Shown piece after piece: positions 1 to 9,012 of a stretch of 64,000 nt of DNA (its first letter is position 1; the number at the start of each line of letters is the position of its first letter). The notes under the pieces are model-generated. The model was not told the DNA's origin, did not search any database, and saw only the letters and a list, made by a program, of their open reading frames with translations. The position numbers and the translations under genes are program-made. The stretch lies in assembly GCA_036504595.1 (NCBI GenBank), contig DASXUX010000042.1, forward strand, positions 248,001 to 312,000, written 5' to 3'. Origin of the DNA: DASXUX01 sp036504595 (GTDB lineage: Bacteria > Planctomycetota > SZUA-567 > H5-PLA8).

Positions 1-3
1 TAA

Positions 4-1296
4 CTAGGCCGTTCTGATCTTCCGCTTCTCCGCATCGTAGATCGTCTTCTTTCCGGTCTCGTACGACTTCATCGCCATAATGTTGGCGATGGAATGCTGG
101 TAGCCAGCTTCGATGGGCGCGTTGCACTTTTCACCGCTGCGCAGGCACTGCAGCCAATCGAGGAAGTGATCGGGGCGTTCGATGGGCTTGATCGGATTCG
201 TGCCGCGGATCGGGCCTTTGGCTCGATTGGGCGCGCCTTCGGCCAGATACGTCGGCGCGGCCCAGTTGTTGAAATCGAGCACGCCCTGATCGCCGAACAG
301 CTTTCGCGTGCAGCCGTAACCGTTGCCGAGATTGTTCGAACTGCTGACGAGGAAGCCTTCCGGATAGATCCACGTCGCCTGGATGCAGTCGGGCGCCGTG
401 AACTGGTGTTCGTCGTTCCACGTAAACGTGCCGCCGAGGCAGACGCATTCTTTCGGACAACTCGCTCCGGTAATGTAATGGACCAGGTCGATGAAGTGGC
501 TGCCGAAGCCCGGAATCGGGCCTTTGGAGAATTCGTAGTAGCCGTACCATCCGGAATACACGTCCGAACGGAAAGGCCGTTCGGGCGCGTTGTAGAGGAA
601 CTCCTTATAGTCCACGTCCTCGCGCCGCACGTCCTTCAGGTACGCGTACCAATACGGCTTCTCGTTATTACGGCATTCTTCAATGCGCGAAATCTTGCCG
701 AATGCGCCGGTCTTGAACAGTTCACGCGCGCCGTAAATCTCCGGCAAGCTGCGAATTTGCGTGCCGACCTGCGCAACGATGCCGGCTTCCTTCACGGCAT
801 CGACCGCGCTGATCAATTCGTCCAGTTCGCGCGCCATGGGCTTTTCGACGTAGACGTGTTTCTTGGCCTTGGCGGCCGCTTCCAGATGCAGGCAGTGCAC
901 GTGATCGGGCGAGGCGATCATCACGGCGTCGACGTCGTTCAGCGCCAGCAGATCGCGATACGAAACGAACTGCTTCGCGTCGCGGCCGAACCACTCTTTC
1001 ACTTTCGCGTTCGCCTGCTCGCGAGCCACTTTCCACGGATCGGAGACCGCGACGATTTCGAAGTTCGTCGCCTTCACGTGCTTGTAGATGCCTTCCATGT
1101 GCGCGTGGATGCCGCGGCTGCCGCAGCCGATGATGCCGATGCGAATGCGATCGTTGGCGCCAATGGAGCGGGCTCGCTCGGCGGCCGTAATCGCGCGGGG
1201 CGCAAGAATGGCTCCCGCCGCCAGAGTCGCGGCGGTCTTGAGAACGTTGCGCCGGGAAGTCAACGGCGCCGAGTGCTGAGATTCCTGCGTGTTCAT
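4..1296 (-). CDS. Tat-exported Gfo/Idh/MocA family oxidoreductase
   Basis: NAD(P)-dependent sugar or cyclitol dehydrogenase family protein of 430 residues. The N-terminus carries a twin-arginine signal (SRRNVLKTAATLAAG, about residues 14-28), so the folded enzyme is probably exported. A Rossmann fold follows (RIGIIGCGSRG, about 52-62), then the family signature EKPMA around 160 with the catalytic-type lysine, and a C-terminal substrate domain. Start chosen at 1296 because AAAGGAG lies 7 bases upstream; the frame is open further upstream but without signal-like sequence. Tat-exported members of this family are expanded in planctomycetes and relatives. The substrate cannot be told from sequence. 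The gene lies downstream of the interrupted Ig-repeat gene on the same strand, separated by 169 bases in which I see no gene. Confidence 0.9.
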   Translation of the reverse strand: MNTQESQHSAPLTSRRNVLKTAATLAAGAILAPRAITAAERARSIGANDRIRIGIIGCGSRGIHAHMEGIYKHVKATNFEIVAVSDPWKVAREQANAKVKEWFGRDAKQFVSYRDLLALNDVDAVMIASPDHVHCLHLEAAAKAKKHVYVEKPMARELDELISAVDAVKEAGIVAQVGTQIRSLPEIYGARELFKTGAFGKISRIEECRNNEKPYWYAYLKDVRREDVDYKEFLYNAPERPFRSDVYSGWYGYYEFSKGPIPGFGSHFIDLVHYITGASCPKECVCLGGTFTWNDEHQFTAPDCIQATWIYPEGFLVSSSNNLGNGYGCTRKLFGDQGVLDFNNWAAPTYLAEGAPNRAKGPIRGTNPIKPIERPDHFLDWLQCLRSGEKCNAPIEAGYQHSIANIMAMKSYETGKKTIYDAEKRKIRTA

Positions 1297-1465
1297 GCGC
1301 GGACTCCTTTCGAAGCTGGATCTGTGACAAGCATATTGCCAGTTCTGTCTAAACGTACACCGCCGGCATCCTGTTGAGGGTGCTGCAAGCAAGCATGTAT
1401 CGCGTTTCAAAAAGAACCGGCGCAGTTGCCTGCGCCGGGTTTCGTACGGGAGCCATGGGTACGCG

Positions 1466-4400
1466 CTACCTCGCCATGAACAGACCGCCTTTGTCCTGCT
1501 TGGCCTTGTACGTGCCGGAGACGTTGGTGCGCGCGTAGCCGTTGCCGGCGAGCACCACGAACGCATCGACGGTGGCCGTCTGCCCTTTCGTGCCGGCGGT
1601 GGTGGCATTCAGCGAACTGACTCCATTTAGTTTGAACGCTCCGAACGACTGCCCGCGCGCCGTAATGGTGAGCTTGCCGGGCCGCGATGTGAAGGCCTGG
1701 CCTTTCGCCGGCTTCTTGTAGCGCAGCGACGCCTTGACGGTCGGGGACAGTGCGGAACTGCCTTTTGAATTCAACGTGGTGCTGCCGATCAGGCCGCCGA
1801 CCTGCCACTTGAGCAGCGCGCCGGCGGGGTTGAATCCCGCGGGAAGTTGTATGGTGCCTTTCAGAGCAAGCACGTCTTTGTTGAGAGAACTTGGAAACGC
1901 GAACTTCACGCCAATTTGCTGCACGACCAGTTCAGCCGTGGGCAGTCCGTTGGTGATGTTCGCTTGGGCGTCGAGGGCGGCAACGGTCAGGCTGCCGCTG
2001 TTGCTGTTGCCGTTGGGATCGGTCACGGTCACGGTTACCTGGTACGCGCCTGGTGCGACAAAGGTGTGCGAGATACTGCCGTCTTGAGTCGTGACCACGC
2101 TTCCATCGCCGAAATTCCAGGTGTAGGTCAGAGCTTGAGCATCCGATGCCACGACGCTGAACGTGAGGGCTTCGCCGACATTTGCCGTGCTCGCGCCGGC
2201 CATGGGCCCGCTTTGAATCGACGGGGCCGTCGTGTCCACAACATCGAAGCCGGCGCTCACCGCCGAGCCCAGTCCGCTGCCGGCAGCCGTCAGCGTATAG
2301 CCCTGACCGACCACGTCGAGGCTGAGGTTCGTGAATGAGGCGACGCCTTTGTCAGCCGCAATGGTCGTCGTGCCGGAGAGCGTTGCCGCGGCGCGGTTTG
2401 AACCCAGGGACATCGTGATCTTCTGAGTCGCCGTCGTAACAACGTTGCCGCCGGCATCCAGCACGGACACCTGAACCGCGGGGCTGATGGCCGCTCCAGC
2501 TTCCGTGCGGCTAGGCTGCGTGGTGAACACGAGCGCAGATCCCGGACCGACGTTGATGCTGAACGGAGAGCTCTCCGCGGCCGGGAGCGAAGCGTACTTT
2601 GCAGAAAGCGTGTAGCCGGAGCCAGCCTTATTGATGATCAGGTTCCCGAAAGTCGCGATGCCATTGAGCACCTGATCCGTCGTCGTGCCGCTCAGTGTCC
2701 CGCCCGGCGGCTTTTGTGCCAACGTGACGCTGATCGTTCCACTTGAGCCGGAAATGGTGTTGCCGGAGGCGTCCTGCACGGCGATATGAACATCCGGCGA
2801 CATCACCGCTCCGCCCGTGCCGCCTTGTGGTTGAGCGACGTAGACCAGCCGCGCCGGAGGCCCCGCTGAAACATTGAAAGTGCCGCTGACCGCGCCGGCC
2901 AGAGGCCCCGATGCCGCACTCAGCGTGTACCCTTGGGCTGCTCTATCGATGCTCAGATTGCTGAACGTTGCCACGCCGCCCACTGCCGCGACAGTGTTGG
3001 TGCCGCTCAATGTCCCGCCGCCAGGATTAGTGGCGATGGCGACGGTGACATTATTGGTGGCGCCGCTGACGTGATTGCCGAAATTATCAAAGACGCTGAC
3101 TTGCGGCGCCGGCGAGAGCATTGTGCCGGCGGTCGTGTCGGCAGGCGGCGTTGAGAAGACAAGCTTTGCCGGAGCGCCAGCGGCAACCGTAAAGGGATTG
3201 CTGGAGCCTGTCTGCCCCGCACCGCTGACCGTGAGGATGGTCCCGCTTTGTGCGGAGGTGATCGTCAACGTTTGCGACGCAAGCACGCCGCCAGTGAACG
3301 TGCCGCTGTTAACCGGTGCGCCGCTGAGCGTCGCGTTGGCCGTGATCTGCACCGATGAATTGTAAGCAGTGATCGTGTTGCCTTTGGCGTCTTGTGCGGT
3401 CACCTGAATGCTAAAGCTCGCACCGGCTGTTTGATCGGCCACTGCCCCCCCGCCGGCCTTCTCGATGCGGAAGTGATCCAAATCGCCCGGGATGACGGTG
3501 AAGCCGTTGCTGCTGCTCGTAATTCCCGGCACGGCGACAGTCAGGGTGGTTCCCGCCTGGGCCGAATCGATGGTCACGGATTGGATCAGGATGCCGGCGT
3601 TGAAGAAGCCGCTGGTCACCGGAGCGCCTTCCAGAGCCGCGTTCGACGTGATCTGGACAGTGCCTGTGAAATCGGTGACGACGTTGTGGAATTGATCGTT
3701 AGCGGCCACCCGGATGTCGAATGGCGTGCCGGCGATTTGGGTCGAAATGTTCGTGCTGGCGGGCGATTGGACGTGGAAATGGGTCATCGGTCCCGGAGCG
3801 ACGTTGAACGTGCCGCTCGTGGAAGAGGACAGCCCCGGAGACGTGGCGCTGAGCGTGTAGCCGCTGCCGGTTTTGGTCAGCGACAGATCGCTGAAGGTCG
3901 CCACGCCGTTTAGCGCCGCGACCGAAAGAGTCCCATGGAAAGAAGAGCCGCCGGGATTGTTGGCGATGGCGAGCGTGATCATCACACTAGAGGTTGTCAC
4001 CGGATTCTGATTGATGTCTGAAACCTGCACCTGGACGGCCGGCGTCATGGCCGCGCCAGTGATAACGTCCGTCGGTTGGACGATGAAGTCCAGATGATCC
4101 GCGACTTGAGGCGTGATCGTGAAACTATTGCTGGTCGCGGACGTCAGCCCTGCCGCGGATGTGGCCGCCAAATTGTATGTGCCGGTGATATCGATGCTGA
4201 GGTCGCCAAAGGGCGCCAGGCCGCTGACGACGCTTTGCACCAGCGTTCCCGATAGTGTGCCAGCAACCTGAGTTTTGGCGATCGTGATCGTATCTGTGGC
4301 CGACGTAACAACATTGCCGAACGCATCGAAGACGGCGACTTTGGGCGCCGGAAAAATGTTCGCGCTGGCCTGTGTATCCACCGGTTGCACTGCAAAGCTG

Positions 4401-5101
4401 AGCGAATCTGGGATATCCGGGACGATCTTGAATGGCGCACTGGTCCCTTGCGCATAGCTGACCGTGCTGGCCACCAGCGTGTAGCCATTGCCGACTTTGT
4501 CGATGTGCAGATCGGCGAACGTGGCGACGCCAAGCGTTGTTCCACCGACGAGAGTACCGGTCAATTGGCCCGACCCGGACGGATTGTTCCCGATCGCCAG
4601 GCTGATGTTCGTGTTCGGAACAGTAGTAACCGTGTTGCCGAAAGCATCCTGTACGGAAACCTGCACGGATGGAAAGATGGGGTTGACGGTGGCATCGCCG
4701 GCTGGCGTGTCGGCGGGTTGCACCACAAAGCCAAGTTGCGTGGGCTGGCCGACGTTGATCGCGAACGCGGAGCTGGTGGTGCTGAGCAGGCCTGCGGCTC
4801 CGGCGGCGAAGTCGTACCCGCTCGCCGCTTTGTCGATGCTGAGATTGCTGAAGGTGGCGACGCCGCTGCTGGCCTGGACGGTTGTGCTGCCGGAGAGCGT
4901 GCCGCCGCCGGCGTTGTTGGCAATTGCGAGCGTCACGGCGTCCGTGGCGGTGGTGACTCTGTTGCCGAATGGATCGCGAATTTCCACCTGCACGGCTGGA
5001 GCCATGGTGCTTCCAGCCGTCGTGTCGCTGGGCTGAACGATAAACGCCAACCGATTGGCCGAGCTGGCGAAGATGCTAAAGGAAACGCTGGTGGCGCCGG
5101 T
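1466..5101 (-). pseudogene. 3' part of Ig-like-repeat/PKD secreted protein, split by the prophage
   Basis: This is the C-terminal ~1,210 residues of a giant surface or secreted protein whose N-terminal part lies at 37710-38482. It holds about seven copies of a ~105-residue Ig-like repeat (pattern F-VQP-DT-AG...D-FGN-VTT...GVATF-NLSID...GYTL), two divergent repeats (about positions 3200-3790), then one PKD domain (YTWNFGDGS at about 2100-2130) and a C-terminal domain ending GGLFMAR. The frame stays open into the prophage left end as far as 5296, so a fusion starting in phage DNA is possible, but that stretch (starting MKPWMKAFRREL) is phage end sequence and not ancestral. Joining it to the 5' part across one CCGGT gives an uninterrupted ...SPSLTG-ATSVSFS... 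reading, so the interruption looks recent. Function is probably adhesion or matrix; no enzyme motif is seen. Confidence 0.9.
5097..5101. repeat. Left target-site duplication of the prophage (CCGGT)
   Basis: CCGGT stands directly before the phage left end and again at 37710-37714 directly after the right end. Mu-type transposition normally duplicates 5 bp. The final T could also be counted as the first base of the phage (TGTTTTT...), which would leave a 4-bp duplication; the restored host sequence is the same either way. Confidence 0.85.
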
Positions 5102-5136
5102 GTTTTTAGATGGCAGAACCCAAGGCGCGATGGCAT
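5102..5136 (+). other. Prophage left end with two transposase-type end sites
   Basis: The left terminus carries GATGGCA at 5109-5115 and GATGGCAT at 5129-5136, 20 bp apart. The same motif is found twice in inverted orientation at the right end. Multiple end-binding sites are expected for MuA-type transposases; the assignment as binding sites is inferred. Confidence 0.6.
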
Positions 5137-5240
5137 ATCTGGGGGAGTCTGACAGGTTCTTGAACGGGTTTCGGTTCCCGAGCGCGCGCGCCGCGCCTCG
5201 TTTCGGCGGCTTTTGAACCCAGGGACGGTCGCTTTTGACG

Positions 5241-5264
5241 GTTGTTGAATGAACCTTCGACAAC
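5241..5264. promoter_or_regulatory. 24-bp inverted repeat, copy 1 (repressor 3' end)
   Basis: Left arm GTTGTTGAA and right arm TTCGACAAC around a 6-base centre. It abuts the stop codon of the repressor gene. The same 24-bp design occurs at 6482, 6530 and 17164. A regulator operator, transposition enhancer or terminator are all possible; which one is not shown by sequence. Confidence 0.65.
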
Positions 5265-6023
5265 TCACGACGGAAAGCCTTCATCCACGGTTTCAACAGG
5301 CGATCGGGTCTTAGCCTTGATCAACACGGTCGCGACCGGAAATTCAGCCACAACTTGGCGCGGATGCACCTCGAAGGGCCTGAACTCTCTATTGATGCTC
5401 CCATAGCGCCGCTGGCCTTTGGCGTCGGGCATCTTGCGCTTGAGGCGCAGCAAGCCGTCCTTCGTGAGCACCACGCACAATTCACCTACGGCCACGTTTG
5501 TCACAGACGCATCGATCACAACCTGCTGCCCGTCGCGAGCCAAGTCCTCGGCGCTCGCGCCCCGCACCGTTATCGTGCGCGGCTCAAGCGCATCTGCCTT
5601 CACCTTCGAGCCCGGCTCTGGGTGCTCCCACTCGCGGCCTTCCTGTTCATCGGCAGCGGCCGTGCCTGCGAGCGGTATCTCTGGGTTGTCGAACGCGGGC
5701 ATGCGTGAAATCGTCTTGCGCAGAATCGCTTCCGCAGGCAGGCGCGCCTCATGGAACTTCTTGCGGAAGTCGGCGTTGGCCGCAAGTTTCTCGATGAACT
5801 TCGCGCCGCCCTTCATCATCGCGCGCTCTTGATCGTCCATCAAGTCTTCAGGCTGCATGTTCAGCGTCGCCATCAGGGCCACGGCGTGCTTCGTCGGGCG
5901 AGATATTCCCGCTTCCCATTGTCCGACCGCCCCAGGCGACACGCCGAGCTTCGCGGCCAGCTCCACCTGCCGAAGCCCGGCGCGCTTGCGGGCATCCGCG
6001 ATGCGCTTCCCGATCGAGTTCAT
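5265..6023 (-). CDS. CI/LexA-type phage repressor with S24 peptidase domain
   Basis: Lysogeny repressor of 252 residues. The N-terminus is an XRE helix-turn-helix (about residues 5-60; GLRQVELAAKLGVSPGAVGQWE). A likely Ala-Gly self-cleavage site lies at 119-120 (PLAGTAAAD). The C-terminal part fits the S24 catalytic fold: VRGASAEDLARDG around Ser157 takes the place of the usual GDSM motif, and LKRK around 194-197 supplies the lysine. This predicts induction by RecA/SOS, as for lambda CI, which differs from coliphage Mu's c repressor. It is transcribed away from the transposase; GGAGGG precedes the start, and the shared 102-bp gap holds a 20-bp palindrome suited as operator. Confidence 0.9.
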   Translation of the reverse strand: MNSIGKRIADARKRAGLRQVELAAKLGVSPGAVGQWEAGISRPTKHAVALMATLNMQPEDLMDDQERAMMKGGAKFIEKLAANADFRKKFHEARLPAEAILRKTISRMPAFDNPEIPLAGTAAADEQEGREWEHPEPGSKVKADALEPRTITVRGASAEDLARDGQQVVIDASVTNVAVGELCVVLTKDGLLRLKRKMPDAKGQRRYGSINREFRPFEVHPRQVVAEFPVATVLIKAKTRSPVETVDEGFPS

Positions 6024-6065
6024 AGACCCTCCGGAATGAAACGTAAATCAAGAGACCCTTAGCAC

Positions 6066-6085
6066 AACTAAAGATTTCTTTAGTT
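6066..6085. promoter_or_regulatory. 20-bp palindrome between repressor and transposase genes
   Basis: AACTAAAGA and TCTTTAGTT form perfect 9-bp arms around TT. It lies midway between the divergent repressor and transposase starts, immediately upstream of a TTGACT box, the usual place for a repressor operator. Binding by the repressor is inferred. Confidence 0.6.
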
Positions 6086-6091
6086 TTGCTA

Positions 6092-6126
6092 TTGACTCCC
6101 GTCTTAGGCGCGCTAAGAAATAGGCA
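6092..6126 (+). promoter_or_regulatory. Candidate early promoter of the transposase operon
   Basis: TTGACT at 6092-6097 and TAAGAA at 6114-6119 are spaced 16 bp apart. The predicted start of transcription falls at or next to the ATG at 6126, and no Shine-Dalgarno sequence precedes that ATG, so the message may be leaderless. A short inverted repeat (CTTAG/CTAAG, 6103-6117) overlaps the spacer and -10. Confidence 0.4.
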
Positions 6127-8243
6127 TGCTAAGAAACGCGCGACAACTGCTCGGACTCACCCAAGCGACGATCGCGGATGCAACGGGACTGAGCATCCCG
6201 ACGATCATCAACCTCGAACGTGGCTTCGGCCGGTACGTCAACTCAGAATTGCTGCGACGCTTCCTACTTGCTGAATACGAAAAGCAAGCGCCCCTGTCCC
6301 CAGAAGAGCGTGACAAGGCGTTTCGGCTGCTGATCGGAATCTCGATGGACACAGACCCCAGCGGGCGCGGCAGACGCCGCAATCGCCGCGCGACAGCGGA
6401 GGTTCCCGCCGCCCCAAAAGCCGAAAGCGCCGCCGCCCAGGACAGCAGCGTGGCGGCGCTCAAGAATGATGACGCGCAGGGGTTGTCGAATGTTTCTTCG
6501 ACAACCTCCCTCCAGCCTCAGCCGGACGGGTTGTTGAATAAACCTTCGACAACCTCCCCCAGTCTTCCTATCGAGGAGGGTATTACCCCCTTTTGGAACC
6601 CCGCCGATCTCGTGAGTAAAGCGGGCACAGCGAGCGCCTACATCAAGGTCAGCAGCCACAAAGGCCAGTCCGGATTCAACGCACTCCTCAAACGGTTCTA
6701 CGATGATGTCCGCGCCCAACATCCGACTTGGCTAAAGGGTGCGTGCGATGATGGCAACCTTTCAAAGAAGCTGCGCCGTCTAAGCGGCGTCTCGATCCGC
6801 GATCGCCAGCGCGATCCAGACACCGCCAAGCGCCATGCGGACATCTTCAACTTTGCCGTGAATTACGTTGCATGCGTCGAACAGCATGCGCACAGCAAGA
6901 GCGCGTATCAGGGGCGCTCCTGGCAAGATCAGCGCGCAACGCTACTGGGTTACTGGGACACGCCGGAATTCAAAGCGCGCCTGTTCGAGGTCGCTGGCCG
7001 CAAGCTCGCCTTCGGTACCTTTGAGCATATCTATCGGGCACTCTGCGGAAAACTCTCACCCGCCGAACGGGCAAACGAGAAATACGTGCAGGCGTGCCTG
7101 GGCGATGTCCCAGACTACGCGGGCCAATACCTGCAAATCGACGGTTCGGGCATCCCGGTTGAAGTGCTTAACGGATGGGGCAAGGCCCGCGCCGATGGCG
7201 ATCTGGACCAAGTCGCCGCGTTCATTACAGACGTGCTCAGTCTGCGCACGTGGATTCACACCGAAGGCAACACGTCCGAAGTTTACCTATGGTCGCCGCT
7301 CCTTATGAAGTTTTTCCGCTCGCAGAATTTCGCTCCGGAAAAGTTGCTCACGGATTTGGGCGGGCGGCTCTTTCACACGCTGCGCGCGCAGCAGCCGGGG
7401 CAGTCCATCAACCTCGACGAAGGCTTGCGTCTCGCGCTGGCTGTGGGTGTGCAGCCGGCCAATCACACCGCTCACAACGCGCGCGCAAAAGGCGTAGTGG
7501 AACGCGCGGGAGTTGGGGCGGGAAAAAGTTCCCTGAAGCGCGTGCTCGTTGCGCGGATCGCGAAGGCGTTGTTCACCGAACTGAGCCGCGTTCCGCTGGA
7601 TCATGGACACGTGAACTATCGCCAGATTGCCAGCGAGATGGAGTGGCGCGAAATCGTCGGCGTATGGGAGCGCATGCTGAACGCGCGCAAGGTTCACCGC
7701 GTAGACGCCGGCCAGTATGAGCGGGATGAAGTATGGATGCTCCCGCAGTACGTCGAACGCCGCGCACAGCGAGCGTTGGTTGCCGACTGGACAGAACGCT
7801 ACGGCAACGTGATCGCCTCGGGCTTCTGCATGGAAGTTCGCGGACAGAGCAAGTTGCACTACAAGGGCGCGCGCGCGGAATTGCGCACGGCTCTAGCCGA
7901 ACCGTTGCGCGCCGGTTCCGTCGCCATCCTGTTTCCCGGCGGGCTGCGCAAAGGCGATGAACAGTACAGCGATGAATTGCTGCGCGGCGTGATCATCGAA
8001 CCGCGTGAGCATGGCGGGTTGCCGACGTACCACGGAATCGAAGCGCTGAAGGTAAAGAAGAGCTTCGCGGGGTACGACCTCGACCGGCCGAAAGTGAACG
8101 AACATCCGAAGGCAATTCCAGAGACGGAACATGAGCGGCAGCGACGCGTGTTTGTCGAGGCCGGCAAGGTCATTCCGGCGAAGGTGCGGCAGGCAACTAC
8201 AGACGACATCGTGGATCAGTCGCTCGCCGACTTGACGCGATAG
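6126..8243 (+). CDS. MuA-like DDE transposase with XRE-like N-terminal domain
   Basis: Transposase of 705 residues that would carry out phage integration and replicative transposition. Residues 1-50 look like a compact XRE-type helix-turn-helix (LLGLTQATIADATGLSIPTIINLE), where coliphage MuA has its winged-helix enhancer-binding domain. A low-complexity linker (about 75-155) contains two copies of a 24-bp inverted repeat at the DNA level, read as GLSNVSSTTS and GLLNKPSTTS. The catalytic RNase H fold shows Asp339 (LQIDGSG), Asp410 (LLTDLGG) and Glu459 (KGVVERAG), a plausible DDE triad. A Mu-type C-terminal barrel domain should follow about 540-640. It heads a plus-strand operon with the MuB-like gene. 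The start has no clear ribosome site. Confidence 0.9.
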   Translation: MLRNARQLLGLTQATIADATGLSIPTIINLERGFGRYVNSELLRRFLLAEYEKQAPLSPEERDKAFRLLIGISMDTDPSGRGRRRNRRATAEVPAAPKAESAAAQDSSVAALKNDDAQGLSNVSSTTSLQPQPDGLLNKPSTTSPSLPIEEGITPFWNPADLVSKAGTASAYIKVSSHKGQSGFNALLKRFYDDVRAQHPTWLKGACDDGNLSKKLRRLSGVSIRDRQRDPDTAKRHADIFNFAVNYVACVEQHAHSKSAYQGRSWQDQRATLLGYWDTPEFKARLFEVAGRKLAFGTFEHIYRALCGKLSPAERANEKYVQACLGDVPDYAGQYLQIDGSGIPVEVLNGWGKARADGDLDQVAAFITDVLSLRTWIHTEGNTSEVYLWSPLLMKFFRSQNFAPEKLLTDLGGRLFHTLRAQQPGQSINLDEGLRLALAVGVQPANHTAHNARAKGVVERAGVGAGKSSLKRVLVARIAKALFTELSRVPLDHGHVNYRQIASEMEWREIVGVWERMLNARKVHRVDAGQYERDEVWMLPQYVERRAQRALVADWTERYGNVIASGFCMEVRGQSKLHYKGARAELRTALAEPLRAGSVAILFPGGLRKGDEQYSDELLRGVIIEPREHGGLPTYHGIEALKVKKSFAGYDLDRPKVNEHPKAIPETEHERQRRVFVEAGKVIPAKVRQATTDDIVDQSLADLTR
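6482..6505. promoter_or_regulatory. 24-bp inverted repeat, copy 2 (inside transposase gene)
   Basis: Arms GTTGTCGAA and TTCGACAAC, perfectly complementary, around TGTTTC. It lies in the linker-coding part of the transposase gene, 24 bp before copy 3. Coliphage Mu also has an internal enhancer in its left part, so an enhancer or operator role is a reasonable guess. Confidence 0.65.
6530..6553. promoter_or_regulatory. 24-bp inverted repeat, copy 3 (inside transposase gene)
   Basis: Arms GTTGTTGAA and TTCGACAAC around TAAACC, nearly identical to copy 1 (GTTGTTGAA...ACCTTCGACAAC). The start-to-start distance from copy 2 is 48 bp, which would put the two sites on nearly the same helix face. Confidence 0.65.
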
Positions 8244-8280
8244 CCCCCGCACAGGGACAGGACAACGGGAGGAGGGACAA

Positions 8281-9012
8281 GTGCTCGAATCTGTAGTCAG
8301 CAAAGACTCACAGCCAGTTCCGATCATCCGGCGCGCCGAACGTGACGACGCGATCGGGGAACTGGCTTCGAAGATTCGCGCCACATACGCGGATGCAACG
8401 GAACTCAGGCGCGAGGCTCAGAAGAAAGGCGTCGAGATCGGACGCATGATCGTTGACGCGTGCCGTAATCCTGAAGTGATACGGCTGCACGCAGCGGCGG
8501 TCGCGAAGGAGAAGGCGAAGAACAATGGCGGCGGCACTCCCCAGCGCATCTACAACTGGATCGCCGAGGAACTCGCCACACTCAAAGGTTACAACGCGGA
8601 TTACCTTGAGCAGGTCTGCCGCCGCTATCTGCGCGGACTGAATAAGAAACTCAAGAACGAAAACAAGCCCGAGACGAAGTACCTCGAAGGCGGCGGCATC
8701 GAGATTCCGGTCTCCGGACCGCTGCCCGTCGTCAAGATTGAGCCGCCGCTCAGCAAGCCGATTGATCATCCGCGGATCGAAGAGGATCTCTTCGAAGACG
8801 CAGAGGAAGCGCCGGCCGCCTCGAAGCCCAGCGCGCCCCCGCAGCCACTCACACCGCAAGAACGCGCCGCGAAAATTGCAGATCAACTCACAGAGGAAGC
8901 GGGCGAAGACAAGCTCAATCCGGCCTTCTGGCGCGTGCTGGTTGAGAAGCTCACACCAACGTTGAAGCAGAACGGATTCGTCGTCAAACGCAAACGAAGG
9001 AGACACGCATGA
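8281..9012 (+). CDS. Prophage early protein of unknown function between transposase and MuB-like genes
   Basis: A 243-residue protein I do not recognise. It is mostly predicted helical in the first 125 residues (charged, Lys/Arg/Glu rich, with NGGGTPQRIYNWI near 82-94), then a Pro-rich linker and an acidic stretch. GTG start preceded by GGGAGGAGGG. It ends in an ATGA overlap with the MuB-like gene, so the two are translationally coupled and probably act in the same step, transposition or early control. Confidence 0.8.
   Translation: MLESVVSKDSQPVPIIRRAERDDAIGELASKIRATYADATELRREAQKKGVEIGRMIVDACRNPEVIRLHAAAVAKEKAKNNGGGTPQRIYNWIAEELATLKGYNADYLEQVCRRYLRGLNKKLKNENKPETKYLEGGGIEIPVSGPLPVVKIEPPLSKPIDHPRIEEDLFEDAEEAPAASKPSAPPQPLTPQERAAKIADQLTEEAGEDKLNPAFWRVLVEKLTPTLKQNGFVVKRKRRRHA

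Noticed and set aside
94..1377. Long plus-strand reading frame opposite the oxidoreductase
   Set aside because: It is the antisense frame of a well-supported gene in GC-rich DNA and has no domain or ribosome site of its own.
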